A DNA stretch of 64,000 bases from Frisingicoccus caecimuris (GCF_004340975.1 NZ_SLXA01000009.1:33003-97002); one strand, 5' to 3'. Positions 33,761-45,000 are shown, counted from the first letter of the stretch. Notes: generated by a model from the letters alone, not told the origin. Made by a program: numbers and translations.

Positions 33761-34669
33761 TTACACAAACATTTTTTCATTTTTAAACATTCTGTGCCGT
33801 CCGTCATAAACATAGACCGCACAAAACTGTCCCTGACTGTCGTAAACCCGAAATTTTTCACCGGATTCCGGCTCTCTTTTTTCTTCAAGGACCATATCCT
33901 TCCTGTAAAGCATATTTCCATTATATAATAGGCGGTCAACCGCCGCACCGGTTCGTCCTGCCGGCCACATGCTGAACATACTGTCGATGGAGCGGATGAG
34001 GTGATCGATCTGCTGATTCTGAACACAGTCTTCCACCTGGGCCAGTGTCAAGGCATCCTCAATTTTAAAAACACCGACCCGGGTACGGATAAGCTTTTCC
34101 ATGGCTGCCCCGCAGCCAAGCCTCTCACCGATATCATGGCACAAAGTGCGGATATACGTACCTTTTGAACAGTGCACACGCATATGTACGTGAATTCCAT
34201 CTTCTTCCAGCCCAAGCAGCTCCAGCCCCAATATTTGTACCCGACGGGGTTTTCTCTCAACGACCCGACCTTCCCGGGCCAGTTCATATAATTTTTTCCC
34301 CTGGACCTTCAATGCCGAATACATGGGCGGAATCTGGTCATAATCACCGAGAAACTGATGCATGACTGCTTCCAGTTCTTCTCGTGTCACATGGACCGGC
34401 GACTCTCTCAGAACATTTCCTGTCATATCCTGGGTATCTGTAACCACACCGAGCCGCATGACCGTCTCATAGACTTTATCCTTATCCGTCAGCAGGTCAC
34501 AGACCTTCGTCCCCTTGCCAAGGCAGACCGGGAGAACGCCGACCGCCTCCGGGTCTAACGTTCCTGTATGTCCGATTTTCTTTTGTTTTAATATTCCCCG
34601 AAGCTTCGCCACCACATCATGGGAAGTGAATCCTGCTTCTTTATAAATATTAATAATTCCGTTATACAT
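33761..34669 (-). CDS. truB: tRNA pseudouridine(55) synthase
   Basis: 302 aa. IINIYKEAGFTSHDVVAKLR, then GHTGTLDPEAVGVLPVCLGKGTK with the catalytic Asp in LDP, and GTYIRTLCHDIGERLGCGA. Isomerises U55 in the T-loop of tRNAs. Its N-terminus overlaps the end of nrnA by eight bases. The C-terminal part has a PUA-like region. Confidence 0.95.
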   Translation of the reverse strand: MYNGIINIYKEAGFTSHDVVAKLRGILKQKKIGHTGTLDPEAVGVLPVCLGKGTKVCDLLTDKDKVYETVMRLGVVTDTQDMTGNVLRESPVHVTREELEAVMHQFLGDYDQIPPMYSALKVQGKKLYELAREGRVVERKPRRVQILGLELLGLEEDGIHVHMRVHCSKGTYIRTLCHDIGERLGCGAAMEKLIRTRVGVFKIEDALTLAQVEDCVQNQQIDHLIRSIDSMFSMWPAGRTGAAVDRLLYNGNMLYRKDMVLEEKREPESGEKFRVYDSQGQFCAVYVYDGRHRMFKNEKMFV

Positions 34670-35633
34670 CTGTCTCCAGCTGCCCTTCTATCGCTTCCAA
34701 AAATATTTTTAAAGGCTCTTTATAGCTGCCATGAACCGTACATCCCGCAGCCCTTACATGACCTCCGCCGCCGAAGATCGCCGCCACTTTATTGACATCC
34801 ACATAACGCTTTGACCGGAAACTGAATTTGCATGTTCCCTCTTTCGTTTCAGAGATAAGAATCGCTACCTCGATGCCCTTCGTCAAACGGAGCTGCTCCA
34901 CAATGCCTTCTAAGTCATTATGATCCGCACCGAACCGCTCAAACATTTCCCGATGAACGACCGTATAAATACAACGGCCTTCAAAAACACAGATACTGTT
35001 TAAAAGCGCCTGTCCCAAAAGCTGCGCCTGGATATAGGAACGCTCGTAAAAAACTTCATCGATAAAGCGGCCGCTGTCCACGCCAATAGCCATCAGATGT
35101 CCGGCAATCTGCATGGTATGCTCACTGGTACTGGAATATTTAAACACACCCGAATCGCAGATAATCCCCATATACAGAGCCTCTGCCGCAGCCAGGCCGA
35201 TTTTGTCCCTGTCCAGAAGATCATACACCACTTCGCTGGCCGAGCTGGCCTCTCCCACAACATGATTCACCTGGGCAAATTGGGTATTGCTCACATGATG
35301 GTCCACATTGATCGTTGCCTTTGCCATATCAAAATAAAGCTCAGCGCCCTGTGTCAGCCGGTCCTTTTGACTGGTATCCAGACAGATGAACAGATCATAC
35401 ACTTTCGGCTCTGTTCCCGGCTGCTGAATCTCTTCCGCTCCCTTTACCAGTTTATAGCTGTCGCTGATCGGCTCGAGATAAACATCCACCGAAATATCCG
35501 GATAGTTTTCTCTGATATAATTGTAAAGTCCCATGCAGGAACCGACACAATCACCATCCGGTCGGGTATGACCGGCAATGGCAACTGTCTGGCTCCCCAT
35601 GATCTGATTTTCAAGAAAGCTCCTCATCCTCAT
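34662..35633 (-). CDS. nrnA: DHH-family nanoRNase / pAp phosphatase
   Basis: 323 aa. DHH/DHHA1 phosphoesterase: IAGHTRPDGDCVGS (motif I), FICLDTS (motif II), INVDHHVSNT (DHH motif), GIICDSGVF (motif IV) and C-terminal GGGGHVRAAGC of DHHA1. Degrades very short RNA oligonucleotides and pAp. Starts inside the 3' end of rbfA (23-base overlap); ATG 35627 with GAGG upstream is an equally good start. Confidence 0.93.
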   Translation of the reverse strand: MRMRSFLENQIMGSQTVAIAGHTRPDGDCVGSCMGLYNYIRENYPDISVDVYLEPISDSYKLVKGAEEIQQPGTEPKVYDLFICLDTSQKDRLTQGAELYFDMAKATINVDHHVSNTQFAQVNHVVGEASSASEVVYDLLDRDKIGLAAAEALYMGIICDSGVFKYSSTSEHTMQIAGHLMAIGVDSGRFIDEVFYERSYIQAQLLGQALLNSICVFEGRCIYTVVHREMFERFGADHNDLEGIVEQLRLTKGIEVAILISETKEGTCKFSFRSKRYVDVNKVAAIFGGGGHVRAAGCTVHGSYKEPLKIFLEAIEGQLETDV

Positions 35634-35997
35634 CTTCCTCTTTTAAATCCTTATTGACTTCCGAAATCATTTTTGACATATTGACGCCATATTCAATCGA
35701 CTGATCCATAATAAAAGTGATGGCCGGTGTATTTCTCAGATTCACCGAATGGGCCAGCTCTTTACGGATAAAGCCCATTGCACTGTTTAAGCCTTCCAGC
35801 GTCGCTTTCTGTGCCGCCTCGTCACCAAGAACGCTGATATACGCTTTACAGCTCTTTAAATCCGGAGCCACTTCCACCGCTACCACGGAGGTCAGCGAAG
35901 AAATCCTCGGGTCTTTAATCTCACGCGAAATAATCCGCCCCAGTTCTCGCTGAACTTCTCCGTTGATACGGGTATTTTTAATACTGTTTTTTCTCAT
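35611..35997 (-). CDS. rbfA: Ribosome-binding factor A
   Basis: 128 aa. KH-like fold: INGEVQRELGRIISREIKDPRI, VEVAPDLKSCKAYISVLG, FIRKELAHSVNLRNTPAITFIMDQSIEYG. Assists 16S rRNA 5' end maturation. Acidic C-terminal tail KEEDEDEEL. Directly follows infB, the conserved order. Confidence 0.95.
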   Translation of the reverse strand: MRKNSIKNTRINGEVQRELGRIISREIKDPRISSLTSVVAVEVAPDLKSCKAYISVLGDEAAQKATLEGLNSAMGFIRKELAHSVNLRNTPAITFIMDQSIEYGVNMSKMISEVNKDLKEEDEDEELS

Positions 35998-36008
35998 ATA
36001 ATTCCTTT

Positions 36009-38693
36009 CTATCTTGGAATCTCTTCCATAACGAAGACTTCTAACTGATCGCCTTCTTTAATATCATTATACTTTTCAAGGGACATACCGCATTCATAAC
36101 CAGCGGCCACTTCTTTCACATCATCCTTGAAACGTTTCAGAGATGCCAGTTCACCTTCATGAATGACCACATTGTCACGAAGGAGACGAACTTTAGAATT
36201 CCGTTCGATCTTTCCGTCAAGCACATATCCGCCGATGATCGTACCCACGCCGGATACTTTGTACGTCTGACGCACTTCCGCATGTCCGGTGATCTTTTCA
36301 CGGAATTCAGGATCCAGCATACCTTTCATGGCAGCTTCAATATCCTCAATGGCATTGTAAATTACCCGGTACAGACGCATATCGACTTTTTCCGTCTCTG
36401 CTACCGTCTTTGCCATATTATCCGGACGTACATTGAAACCAATAATAATAGCATTTGAGGTAGATGCCAGAGTAACATCGGATTCATTGATCGCACCAAC
36501 GCCCCCATGAATGATCTTAATGGCTACCTCATCATTGGAAAGTTTCAGCAGACTCTGTTTTACAGCTTCCACAGAACCCTGAACATCGGCTTTGACGATC
36601 AGGTTCAGCTCTTTGATCTGTCCAGCCTGGATCTGATCAAACAGGCCATCCAGTGATAACTTGGATTTTGTATCTGCCAGCAGTTTTTCCTTCTTCTGTG
36701 CAATAAATGTCTCAGAAATAGAACGTGCCTCTTTTTCAGTATTTGTAGAAATAAATACCTCTCCGGCTTCCGGCACATCATTCAGGCCAAGAATCTCCAC
36801 AGGGATGGATGGACCGGCTTCTTTTACACGGCGCCCCTTATCATCTACCATGGCACGAACCTTTCCGAAGGCAGAACCAATGGCCAGACAATCACCCACG
36901 TGAAGGGTTCCTTTCTGAACGAGAACGGTTGCCACAGGGCCTTTGCCCTTATCCAGCTGAGCCTCAATTACAAGACCTCTTGCTCTACGGTTCGGATTGG
37001 CTTTTAATTCACACATTTCAGCCTGAAGAAGAATGGAATCCAGTAAGTCATCCAGACCTTCACCCGTATGAGCGGACACAGGGACAAACAGGGTTGTTCC
37101 ACCCCAGTCTTCAGGAACCAATTCGTATTCCGTCAATTCCTGTTTGACACGCTCCACGTTGGCGCTCGGCTTATCAATCTTGTTAATGGCAACGATAACT
37201 TCAATACCGGCCGCCTTTGCATGACTGATGGCCTCTATCGTCTGAGGCATAACGCCATCATCGGCAGCAACAACCAGAATCGCAATATCCGTAGACTGGG
37301 CGCCACGCAAACGCATGGCAGTGAACGCTTCATGTCCCGGAGTATCGAGAAAAGTAATTTTTTCCCCCTTTACATCTACCACATAAGCGCCAATATGCTG
37401 AGTGATACCGCCGGCCTCTCCTGTAGTGACATGGGTATTACGGATAGCATCCAGAATGGATGTTTTGCCGTGGTCAACATGACCCATAACACAGACTACC
37501 GGTGGTCTTGGCTGTAAATCTTCTTCTTTCTCTTCCTCTTCTTTGAGAATTTCCTCAATCGGATCAATAACGACTTCATGTTCACAGAGCACGTCGTATT
37601 CCAATGCGATTTCTTCCGCTTCGTCATAAGTGATCTCTGTATTCAAAGTGACCATCTTACCGCCGAGGAATAATTTCTTAACAATTTCAGCAGCGGAGAC
37701 CTTCATCTTATCTCCCAGTTCTTTAATCGTAATGACCTCTGGAAGAATAATATTGGTAACCTTTTCCACAACCGGCTTCGGCTTCTGTGTCGGCGGCTGA
37801 AGATTCGATTTCTTGGACAGTGGCTTGCCGCCGAAGCCTTTCTTGCTGTTTCTTCCATCAGTGACACTCTTCACCGGCTTCTCTTTATCTTTATAGTTTC
37901 TCCGATTTTCACGGGATGTATCCTTGGAGACAACAACTTCTTTGCTGATGGCATTATCCAGATTAAACTTGCCTTCACCGCGGCCACCGCGGTTGTTATT
38001 GTAACCGCCCTGACGATTCTGACCATTATTATTAAACGGGCGGCGTTCGCCGTTGCCTCCCTGGCGGTTCTGACCACCATTATTATATGGACGACGTTCG
38101 CCGTTGCCTCCCTGACGGTTCTGGCCATTATTATTGAATGGTCGACGCTCGCCATTGCCTCCCTGGCGGTTCTGGCCTCCATTATTATACGGACGACGCT
38201 CGCCGTTGCCTCCCTGGCGGTTCTGGCCTCCATTATTATATGGGCGACGTTCACCATTACCTCCCTGGCGGTTCTGACCATTATTATTAAACGGGCGGCG
38301 TTCGCCGTTGCCTCCCTGGCGGTTCTGGCCTCCATTATTATATGGACGACGCTCGCCATTGCCTCCCTGGCGGTTCTGACCATTATTATTAAACGGGCGG
38401 CGTTCGCCGTTGCCTCCCTGACGGTTCTGACCGCCATTGTTATTTAATGGACGCCGCTCACCGGCTGTCGGCGCTGTCTTTACCGGCGCTTTTTCCTGTG
38501 GTGCCGCTTTTGGAGCCTCCGGTTTCTTCACCGGCGGCGCTGTAAAATACTTTCTGATCTTATCCGCATGATCATCGCCAATGGTGCTCATATGACTTTC
38601 AACGATCACGCCATGACCTTTCAATGCATAAATAATGTCCTTGCTGCTTTTATTTAATTCTTTCGCTAATTCATGTACTCTTATTTTTGACAT
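36009..38693 (-). CDS. infB: Translation initiation factor IF-2
   Basis: 894 aa. N-terminal IF2_N helix domain (1-50, [24 protein letters not shown]), a repetitive Gly/Asn/Arg/Gln-rich stretch (80-240), second IF2_N (about 325-375), GTPase domain with [23 protein letters not shown] and NKIDK, then the C-terminal beta-barrel domains that bind initiator fMet-tRNA. Loads fMet-tRNA on the 30S subunit. The repeat stretch is a 51-bp tandem DNA repeat and is unusual for the protein. Sits between ylxQ and rbfA. Confidence 0.96.
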   Translation of the reverse strand: MSKIRVHELAKELNKSSKDIIYALKGHGVIVESHMSTIGDDHADKIRKYFTAPPVKKPEAPKAAPQEKAPVKTAPTAGERRPLNNNGGQNRQGGNGERRPFNNNGQNRQGGNGERRPYNNGGQNRQGGNGERRPFNNNGQNRQGGNGERRPYNNGGQNRQGGNGERRPYNNGGQNRQGGNGERRPFNNNGQNRQGGNGERRPYNNGGQNRQGGNGERRPFNNNGQNRQGGYNNNRGGRGEGKFNLDNAISKEVVVSKDTSRENRRNYKDKEKPVKSVTDGRNSKKGFGGKPLSKKSNLQPPTQKPKPVVEKVTNIILPEVITIKELGDKMKVSAAEIVKKLFLGGKMVTLNTEITYDEAEEIALEYDVLCEHEVVIDPIEEILKEEEEKEEDLQPRPPVVCVMGHVDHGKTSILDAIRNTHVTTGEAGGITQHIGAYVVDVKGEKITFLDTPGHEAFTAMRLRGAQSTDIAILVVAADDGVMPQTIEAISHAKAAGIEVIVAINKIDKPSANVERVKQELTEYELVPEDWGGTTLFVPVSAHTGEGLDDLLDSILLQAEMCELKANPNRRARGLVIEAQLDKGKGPVATVLVQKGTLHVGDCLAIGSAFGKVRAMVDDKGRRVKEAGPSIPVEILGLNDVPEAGEVFISTNTEKEARSISETFIAQKKEKLLADTKSKLSLDGLFDQIQAGQIKELNLIVKADVQGSVEAVKQSLLKLSNDEVAIKIIHGGVGAINESDVTLASTSNAIIIGFNVRPDNMAKTVAETEKVDMRLYRVIYNAIEDIEAAMKGMLDPEFREKITGHAEVRQTYKVSGVGTIIGGYVLDGKIERNSKVRLLRDNVVIHEGELASLKRFKDDVKEVAAGYECGMSLEKYNDIKEGDQLEVFVMEEIPR
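38004..38456 (-). repeat. 51-bp tandem repeat coding Gly/Asn/Arg-rich region of IF-2
   Basis: Nine tandem units of about 17 codons, core [17 protein letters not shown], alternating with an [12 protein letters not shown] form. DNA units are highly similar, differing mostly at third positions. In-frame length means copy number can change without frameshift. Confidence 0.93.
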
Positions 38694-38707
38694 ATACCTA
38701 CCTCCGT

Positions 38708-39022
38708 CTACATCCGTTCTGAATCAATCTGTTTCTTTATGGCGTTACAAAAACCAGTATCTTCCAAAGCTAAAGAGGCCCGAAGCTCTCTGCCAATGGA
38801 AGCTCCCAATGTCTCTTTCGTACCATAAATATACATAGGCACTTTATAAAAGGTACACATATTTGTAAACTTTTTCTTTGTATTATCCGAGGCATCCGCC
38901 GCCACAATGACCAGCGCCGCCTTCCCGCTTTTTACGGATTTCTCCGTAGAAAACTCTCCGCTTTGGACTTTCCTTGCTCTGGCAGCCAATCCAAGATAAG
39001 ATAACACTTTATCCTTTGTCAA
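38708..39022 (-). CDS. ylxQ: L7Ae/L30e family RNA-binding protein (YlxQ-like)
   Basis: 104 aa. [43 protein letters not shown] is the L7Ae-like core expected to recognise kink-turn RNA. Lies between rnpM and infB in the conserved order; overlaps the end of rnpM by 14 bases. Role in ribosome or RNA metabolism is inferred. Confidence 0.9.
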   Translation of the reverse strand: MTKDKVLSYLGLAARARKVQSGEFSTEKSVKSGKAALVIVAADASDNTKKKFTNMCTFYKVPMYIYGTKETLGASIGRELRASLALEDTGFCNAIKKQIDSERM

Positions 39023-39284
39023 TATGACTCATCTCCTCTTCCAACTGCTGATAAACCGTTTCCGGTATGGCTGTTTTTAAAGACCGCTCCAGTCCCCGAT
39101 TTTTCATGGCCTGCTTCAGACAATCCATATTCGGACATATATAAGCACCCCGGCCGTTTTTCCGTCCGGTGGCATCGATACAAATTTCATTTTCCGCCGT
39201 CTTTATGACCCGAATCATATCACGCTTGCTTCTCATCTCCCGGCAGCCGGTACACTGCCGCATAGGAACTTTCTTTGCGACCAT
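39009..39284 (-). CDS. rnpM: RNase P modulator RnpM (YlxR)
   Basis: 91 aa, DUF448 fold. VPMRQCTGCREMRSKRDMIRVIK then DATGRKNGRGAYICPNMDCLKQAMKN are the family motifs with paired cysteines. Known in Bacillus to bind RNase P RNA and modulate its activity. Its ATG overlaps the nusA stop by one base. Confidence 0.93.
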   Translation of the reverse strand: MVAKKVPMRQCTGCREMRSKRDMIRVIKTAENEICIDATGRKNGRGAYICPNMDCLKQAMKNRGLERSLKTAIPETVYQQLEEEMSHIDKG

Positions 39285-40423
39285 TATTCCTCCATACCAT
39301 CTTCCATATAATCTTCCTCATAACCTTCTTCGAAGTCTTCCTCTGCCATGATATCTGCTTCGTCATCGGCAGCCTGAGCCGCTTCATAGGCCTGGGATTC
39401 ACTCTTAATATCAATCTTATAACCCGTCAGACGGGCGGCCAGTCTGGCATTCTGTCCTTCCTTACCAATAGCAAGCGATAATTGATAATCCGGTACAATA
39501 ACAGATGCCGTCTTTTCTTCTTCATCTGCGTCAACAGAAACAACTTTTGCCGGACTCAGTGCATTTTCAATAAAAACAGCCGGGTCTTCATTCCAGTTTA
39601 CAATGTCAATCTTTTCACCCCGAAGTTCATCCACTACGGCGCCGACTCTGGAACCATTCACACCAACACAGGCGCCCACCGGATCCACATCCGGGTGATT
39701 GGAACGAACAGCAATCTTTGTTCGGGAACCGGCTTCACGGGAAATACTGCAGATTTCCACCGTACCGTCACGAACTTCTGCAACTTCATATTCAAATAAA
39801 CGTTTTACCAGTTCCGGATGGGTCCTGGAAACCGTGATCTTCGGTCCTTTTGTTGTATCTTTAACTTCCACAACATAGAGCTTGATACGTTCTGTTGGCT
39901 GGAAGTATTCACCCTTCACCTGTTCGGCCTCTGTCAGCACCGTATCCACTTTCCCGAGGTTGATACTGATATTCCGTCCCGAATAACGCTGTACAATGCC
40001 TGTCACAATATCCCGCTCTTTATCGAAATACTGATGATAGAGGGATTTCCGCTCTTCCTCACGAATCTTCTGGACAACAACCTGTTTTGCCTTCTGAGCT
40101 GCGATACGTCCGAAGTTTCTCGGTGTCACCTCAATATGGACAATATCGCCCAGTTCACAGTGAATATCTCTCAGCCGCGCATTTGCCAGACTGATCTGAA
40201 GAACATCATCCTCCACCTCTTCTACAACTTCTTTTTCCGCATAAACAACCACATCACCGGTGTCTCTGTTAATATTTACCCGGATATTGTCCGCTTTGCC
40301 ATACTCGTTTTTGCAGGCAGCAACCAGTGAATTTTCCATAGCTTCCAGTAAAATGTCCTTGCTGATGCCTTTCTCTTTTTCAATCTGATTCAAAGCTTCG
40401 ATTAATTCGTGTCCGTTATTCAT
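39284..40423 (-). CDS. nusA: Transcription termination/antitermination protein NusA
   Basis: 379 aa. N-terminal RNAP-binding domain, S1 domain (about 135-200, GIVQRYSGRNISINLG), then two KH domains (SNHPDVDPVGACVGVNGSRV..., SLAIGKEGQNARLAARLTG). Ends in a short acidic tail (DEADIMAEEDFEEGYEEDYMEDGMEE split by mixed residues) instead of the proteobacterial AR repeats. Binds RNA polymerase and controls pausing and termination. Confidence 0.96.
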   Translation of the reverse strand: MNNGHELIEALNQIEKEKGISKDILLEAMENSLVAACKNEYGKADNIRVNINRDTGDVVVYAEKEVVEEVEDDVLQISLANARLRDIHCELGDIVHIEVTPRNFGRIAAQKAKQVVVQKIREEERKSLYHQYFDKERDIVTGIVQRYSGRNISINLGKVDTVLTEAEQVKGEYFQPTERIKLYVVEVKDTTKGPKITVSRTHPELVKRLFEYEVAEVRDGTVEICSISREAGSRTKIAVRSNHPDVDPVGACVGVNGSRVGAVVDELRGEKIDIVNWNEDPAVFIENALSPAKVVSVDADEEEKTASVIVPDYQLSLAIGKEGQNARLAARLTGYKIDIKSESQAYEAAQAADDEADIMAEEDFEEGYEEDYMEDGMEE

Positions 40424-40442
40424 TTTCTAAATTCCTCCTATT

Positions 40443-40907
40443 CTAGTAAAAAAAGGCCAAACGGATGAGCGCCACATCCGACCGATCAAAAACCATTATT
40501 GATTCGTCATCCAACTCAATGGTAATCGTTTCCTTATCATAATCCGTCAATACGCCGACAAATTCTTTTTCTTTATTCAGTGCCTTGTATAATTTAATTT
40601 CCACGTCTTTTCCGATACTTCTCGCAAAATCCTTTTCTTTTTTCAAAGGCCGGTCAAGTCCCGGAGAGCTGACTTCAAAAATATAATTTTCAGAAATATA
40701 ATCTTCCTTGTCCAGTATCTCTTCAAAAGCGCGGCTGATCAGTTCACAGTCATCCACTGTGATACCACCCTCTTTATCAATAAATACACGCAAATACCAG
40801 TTTGCACCTTCTTTGACCCATTCCACATCGACCAGTTCAAAATGATGTTCGTCGATCATCGGCTGAATCAATGCTTCCGTTCTGCTTTCATAATCTTTCT
40901 TTGCCAA
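40443..40907 (-). CDS. rimP: Ribosome maturation factor RimP
   Basis: 154 aa. IQPMIDEHHFELVDVEWVKEGANWYLRVFIDKEGGITVDDCELISRAFEEILD and YIFEVSSPGLDRPLKK are the family hallmarks. The start is TTG at 40907: AGGAGAGG lies 7 bases upstream, while the longer frame from 40994 lacks a site and crosses a leader hairpin. Needed for 30S subunit assembly; first gene of the nusA-infB operon. Confidence 0.93.
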   Translation of the reverse strand: MAKKDYESRTEALIQPMIDEHHFELVDVEWVKEGANWYLRVFIDKEGGITVDDCELISRAFEEILDKEDYISENYIFEVSSPGLDRPLKKEKDFARSIGKDVEIKLYKALNKEKEFVGVLTDYDKETITIELDDESIMVFDRSDVALIRLAFFY

Positions 40908-40976
40908 TTTGCTACCTCTCCTTGTTGCTCCAAAGCAGAGCTTTTTGTGGAAAAAATTTCCCTTAACACGTACAAA

Positions 40977-40996
40977 GAGTGGACTCACGTCCACTC
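40977..40996 (-). promoter_or_regulatory. Leader hairpin upstream of rimP
   Basis: GAGTGGAC, loop, GTCCACTC: a perfect 8-bp stem between the promoter and the rimP start. No long T-tract, so possibly a regulatory RNA structure, such as one for NusA-linked autoregulation. Confidence 0.4.
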
Positions 40997-41027
40997 TCTA
41001 GTTACATCATAATCTGTTATCCTAATT

Positions 41028-41056
41028 AATATATCACCAATCTGTTTAAAATGCAA
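41028..41056 (-). promoter_or_regulatory. Promoter of the rimP-nusA-infB operon
   Basis: Minus strand TTGCAT (41051-41056), 17-base spacer, TATATT (41028-41033). Confidence 0.6.
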
Positions 41057-41078
41057 GCCTTTTTCAACAATCATCTGT

Positions 41079-42032
41079 TCAATAGACCATCGGGATTGCC
41101 AAAGGTTCCAGGCTGGCCGTCACCTTCGTTACCGGGCCATTGACCTCGCCGTCACCGTGAATCAATTTTGGCCGGGAGGACAAAATCTCTATCTTTTTAC
41201 AACGATACATATAAACTCCCGGCGCCCCCACATGCTTTCCTTTTAAAGCTTTCGGCAAAAGTAAGAATCGTTTAAAGACAGGTATTCCCGCCGCAATACA
41301 AACATGCAGGTATGCATCATCCACCCGGGCCTCCGGTGCAAACATGAAACCACCGCCCTCATAGTTTCCATTCAGACCACATAAGAAGAGAACTTTTTGA
41401 AATCGGTGGATTTCCTGACCATCCAGACGAATCTTTAATTTATCACAGGAACTGGTGACCAATAGTTTGACAGCCACACCCGTATAGGTGAATTTTCCTA
41501 ACCCCAGGCGATTAAAGGCGGATTTAAACCGCAGCCGGTTTGCTCCGTCACAGACCGCCGCATCAAAACCAATGCCCATACTGCCGCCGAAATGACGCAC
41601 TTTTCCATCATATTCGAGACGTCCCGGATGAAAATAAATCCTATGTTTTTCTGAAAGAATCCCCTGTAAAGCCTTACGCCAGTTGGACGATATACCAAGG
41701 CTTCGGGCAAAATCATTTCCTGAACCGATCGGAATAAAGGCAAAAGTCACCTCCGGATGGTCCCAAATGCCATCCATGACTTCTGAGATCGTTCCGTCGC
41801 CGCCCATAGCCACGATGATCTTTTCGGCACTGTCCAGATTTGTTCTTTTGCCCTGAATCGGCTTATTGCTTCGTTCCGCCGCTTTTCGTGCAAGTTCTGC
41901 AGCCTGTCCTTTTTTCTCCGTGAACAACACTTCATAGGCAAGACCTTTGCTGTTCATGAGATGACACACTTTTTGCCAGATTATCCGGCCTTTGCCGGAC
42001 TTGGCGTTGGGATTGACAATAAAATAGTACAT
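41079..42032 (-). CDS. Diacylglycerol kinase family lipid kinase
   Basis: 317 aa. DAGK catalytic domain: FIVNPNAKSGKGRIIWQ at the N-terminus, MGGDGTISEVMDGI (ATP-binding GGDGT) and IPIGSGNDFARSLG, then a beta-sandwich C-terminal domain (IHGDGEVNG). Phosphorylates diacylglycerol or a related lipid at the membrane face. Follows polC by 12 bases; no terminator is obvious downstream. Confidence 0.92.
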   Translation of the reverse strand: MYYFIVNPNAKSGKGRIIWQKVCHLMNSKGLAYEVLFTEKKGQAAELARKAAERSNKPIQGKRTNLDSAEKIIVAMGGDGTISEVMDGIWDHPEVTFAFIPIGSGNDFARSLGISSNWRKALQGILSEKHRIYFHPGRLEYDGKVRHFGGSMGIGFDAAVCDGANRLRFKSAFNRLGLGKFTYTGVAVKLLVTSSCDKLKIRLDGQEIHRFQKVLFLCGLNGNYEGGGFMFAPEARVDDAYLHVCIAAGIPVFKRFLLLPKALKGKHVGAPGVYMYRCKKIEILSSRPKLIHGDGEVNGPVTKVTASLEPLAIPMVY

Positions 42033-42044
42033 ATGGGTTCCCCT

Positions 42045-45000
42045 TTATCCAATTTTTAAATCAAAGATGGAAAGCTGATTGCTCTCCGGCAGATCGCCGA
42101 GCAGCCCCAGTTCTCCCATCACATCCAGCGTACTCCGGCTGACCTTTGCCCGTCCCGCAATATCATCCTTCGATATAAATGGGCCGTCTTTCGCCGCCAG
42201 CGCCAGAGCCTCCGCAGCAATACCGCCCATGCCGTCGATAGATGAAAATGGCGGAAGCAGCTTGTCGCCAACAATGGTAAATTTGACAGCCTCCGACCTG
42301 TACAGATCAATCGGGAGGAAATCAAAACCTCTGGCATAAAATTCCTGAACAATTTTCATATCCCGGATGGTATCCTTTTCCTTTGCTGTCAGATTCGGAT
42401 TGGACTTATAAAGTTTCAGATGCTTTTCCAGTTCTTCTTTCCCCCGGCACATCAGTTCATAATCAAAGGCTGTGGCACGAATCGTAAAGAAAGCCGCATA
42501 GTAAGCCAGCGGATAATGTATCTTAAACCAGGCAATACGGAAGCCCATCATAACATAGGCCACCGCATGGGCCTTCGGGAACATGTACTTAATCTTCTTA
42601 CAGGACCATATATACCAGTCCGGTACATCGTGCTCCTTCATGGCCGCTTCGAATTCCGGCGTCAATCCCTTACCCTTACGGACACTCTCCATGATCTTAA
42701 AGGACAACTCGGATTCAACTCCTTTATTGATGAGATAAATCATAATGTCATCACGGGTACAGATTGCCGTAGAAATCTCCGCCTTACCTTCTTTGATCAG
42801 TGTCTGGGCATTATTCAGCCAAACGTCCGTACCATGGGACAGACCGGAAATACGCACCAGATCAGAAAAAGCCTTCGGCTTCGTATCCCGCAGCATCTGC
42901 ATAACAAAGTCGGTTCCGAATTCCGGAATTCCCAGAGACCCCAGATCCGTCCCACCGATATCCTCCGGTTGAATATGTAAAGCATCCAGACCATGAAACA
43001 GTGACAGTACCTCCTGATCATCCAGAGAAATCGTCGTCGGGTCCACCCCGGTAATATCCTGAAGCATACGAATCATGGTCGGATCATCGTGTCCGAGAAT
43101 ATCCAGTTTCAACAGGTTGTGGTCAATGGAGTGATAATCGAAATGGGTCGTTATAGTATGGGTCGTCTGATCATTGGCCGGATGCTGTACCGGCGTAAAA
43201 GAATAAATTTCTTCGCCTAAAGGCACAACGATAATACCTCCCGGATGCTGTCCCGTTGTCCGCCGAACACCAACACAGCCCGAGGCCAGCCGAGTCAGCT
43301 CACAGCTCCGCTTCTCCATGTGATGATCTTCAAAATAACCTCGCGCATATCCATAGGCCGTCTTTTCCGCCAGCGTACCGATCGTTCCGGCCCGGAAGGT
43401 CTGGCCCTTACCAAAAATAACTTCTGTATAATCATGAGCCTTACTCTGATACTCACCCGAAAAATTCAGGTCAATATCCGGCTCCTTATTTCCTTTAAAT
43501 CCAAGGAAGGTTTCAAAAGGAATGTCATGTCCCTCTTTTGAGAGAGGCGTTCCACATACCGGACATACTTTATCTTCCATGTCACAGCCGGAACGTCCTG
43601 AAAAACTTTTTACATAATCCGAATCAAAATCCACATATTTGCAGTTCGGGCAGAGATAGTGGGCCGGAAGCGAATTTACCTCCGTGATTCCGGCGGTAAA
43701 GGCCGCAAAGGATGATCCGACCGAACCACGGGAACCAACCAGATAGCCGTCGGCCACCGACTTCCACACCAATTTCTGGGCAATGATATACATGACCGCG
43801 AATCCATTGCCGATAATGGAATTCAGTTCTCTCTCCAGTCGTTCGACCACGATTTCCGGAAGATTCTCTCCGTAAAGCGCATGGGCTTTATCATAACAAA
43901 TGGTTCTCAATGTCTTATCCGAATTCTCAATGACCGGCGGGCATTTGTCCGGCCGCACCGGAGAAATCCGCTCAATCTGATCCGCTATGTAATTCGTATT
44001 GGTAATAACAACCTCTTCCGCCTTTTCCGCACCAAGATACATGAATTCCTCCAGCATCTCTTCCGTTGTCCGAAAATAAATCGGCGGCTGCCTGTCCGCA
44101 TCATCAAATCCCTTACCCGCCATGATAATCCGTCGATAAACCTCATCTTCCGGATTAATAAAATGCACGTCGCAGGTGGCACAGACCGGCTTATGAAATT
44201 GTTCGCCGAGACGGACAATCTTCCGATTCATCTCCATCAGATCTTCTTTGGACTGAATCTGTGGAATTTTCTCACTCTCAATCATAAAAAGGTTATTTCC
44301 GATGGGCTGTATTTCCAGATAATCGTAAAAACTGACGATCCGTGCAATCTCATCAGACGGCCGGTCATTTAACACAGCCTGATATAACTCGCCCGCCTCA
44401 CAGGCCGAACCAATGATCAGACCCTCCCGGTATTTTGCCAGAACACTTTTTGGAATTCTTGGCCGTCTTGCATAATAATCCAGGTGGGACCAGGATACCA
44501 GGCGATAGAGATTAATCCGTCCGATATCGTTCTGAGCCAATATAATAATATGATAGGTTTTCAATTTTTTTATGGCATTAACTGACATCTGGCTCATCCC
44601 GTTTAATGTATCCAGATCCGTCACACCCATGCCCTTTAACCGGGCCACGAATTTTACAAATATATCTGCCGTGGACTCCGCATCCTCTACAGCCCGGTGG
44701 TGATTCTCCAGTGTCCCGCCGACAGCTTCCACCACCGTATCCAATTTATAATTCTTCAAATCCGGCAGCATGCTCCGGGCCATGGCCAGAGTGTCCACCA
44801 CTGTAAACTTTCGGAGCAAATTCATCCTCCGGCAGTTTTCTTTAATAAAGCTCATGTCGAACTCTGCATTATGGGCTACCATAATACAGTCTTCTGAAAA
44901 CGCCAGGAATTCCGGCAATATATCTTCAATGACAGCCGCATCCACCACCATACCATCATTGATACCCGTCAGCTTTTCAATTTCAAAAGGAATCGGCCGC

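Noticed and set aside
35097..35657. 186-aa plus-strand frame opposite nrnA
   Set aside because: Antisense shadow of DHH phosphoesterase motifs.
37871..38437. 188-aa low-complexity frame in the infB repeat region
   Set aside because: Alternative frame of the tandem repeat; repetition alone keeps it open.
38004..38456. Repeat array that could be taken for a CRISPR
   Set aside because: Units are directly tandem, in frame with infB, with no spacers between them.
42420..42980. 186-aa plus-strand frame inside polC
   Set aside because: Lies wholly antisense to conserved PolC domains; no independent support.
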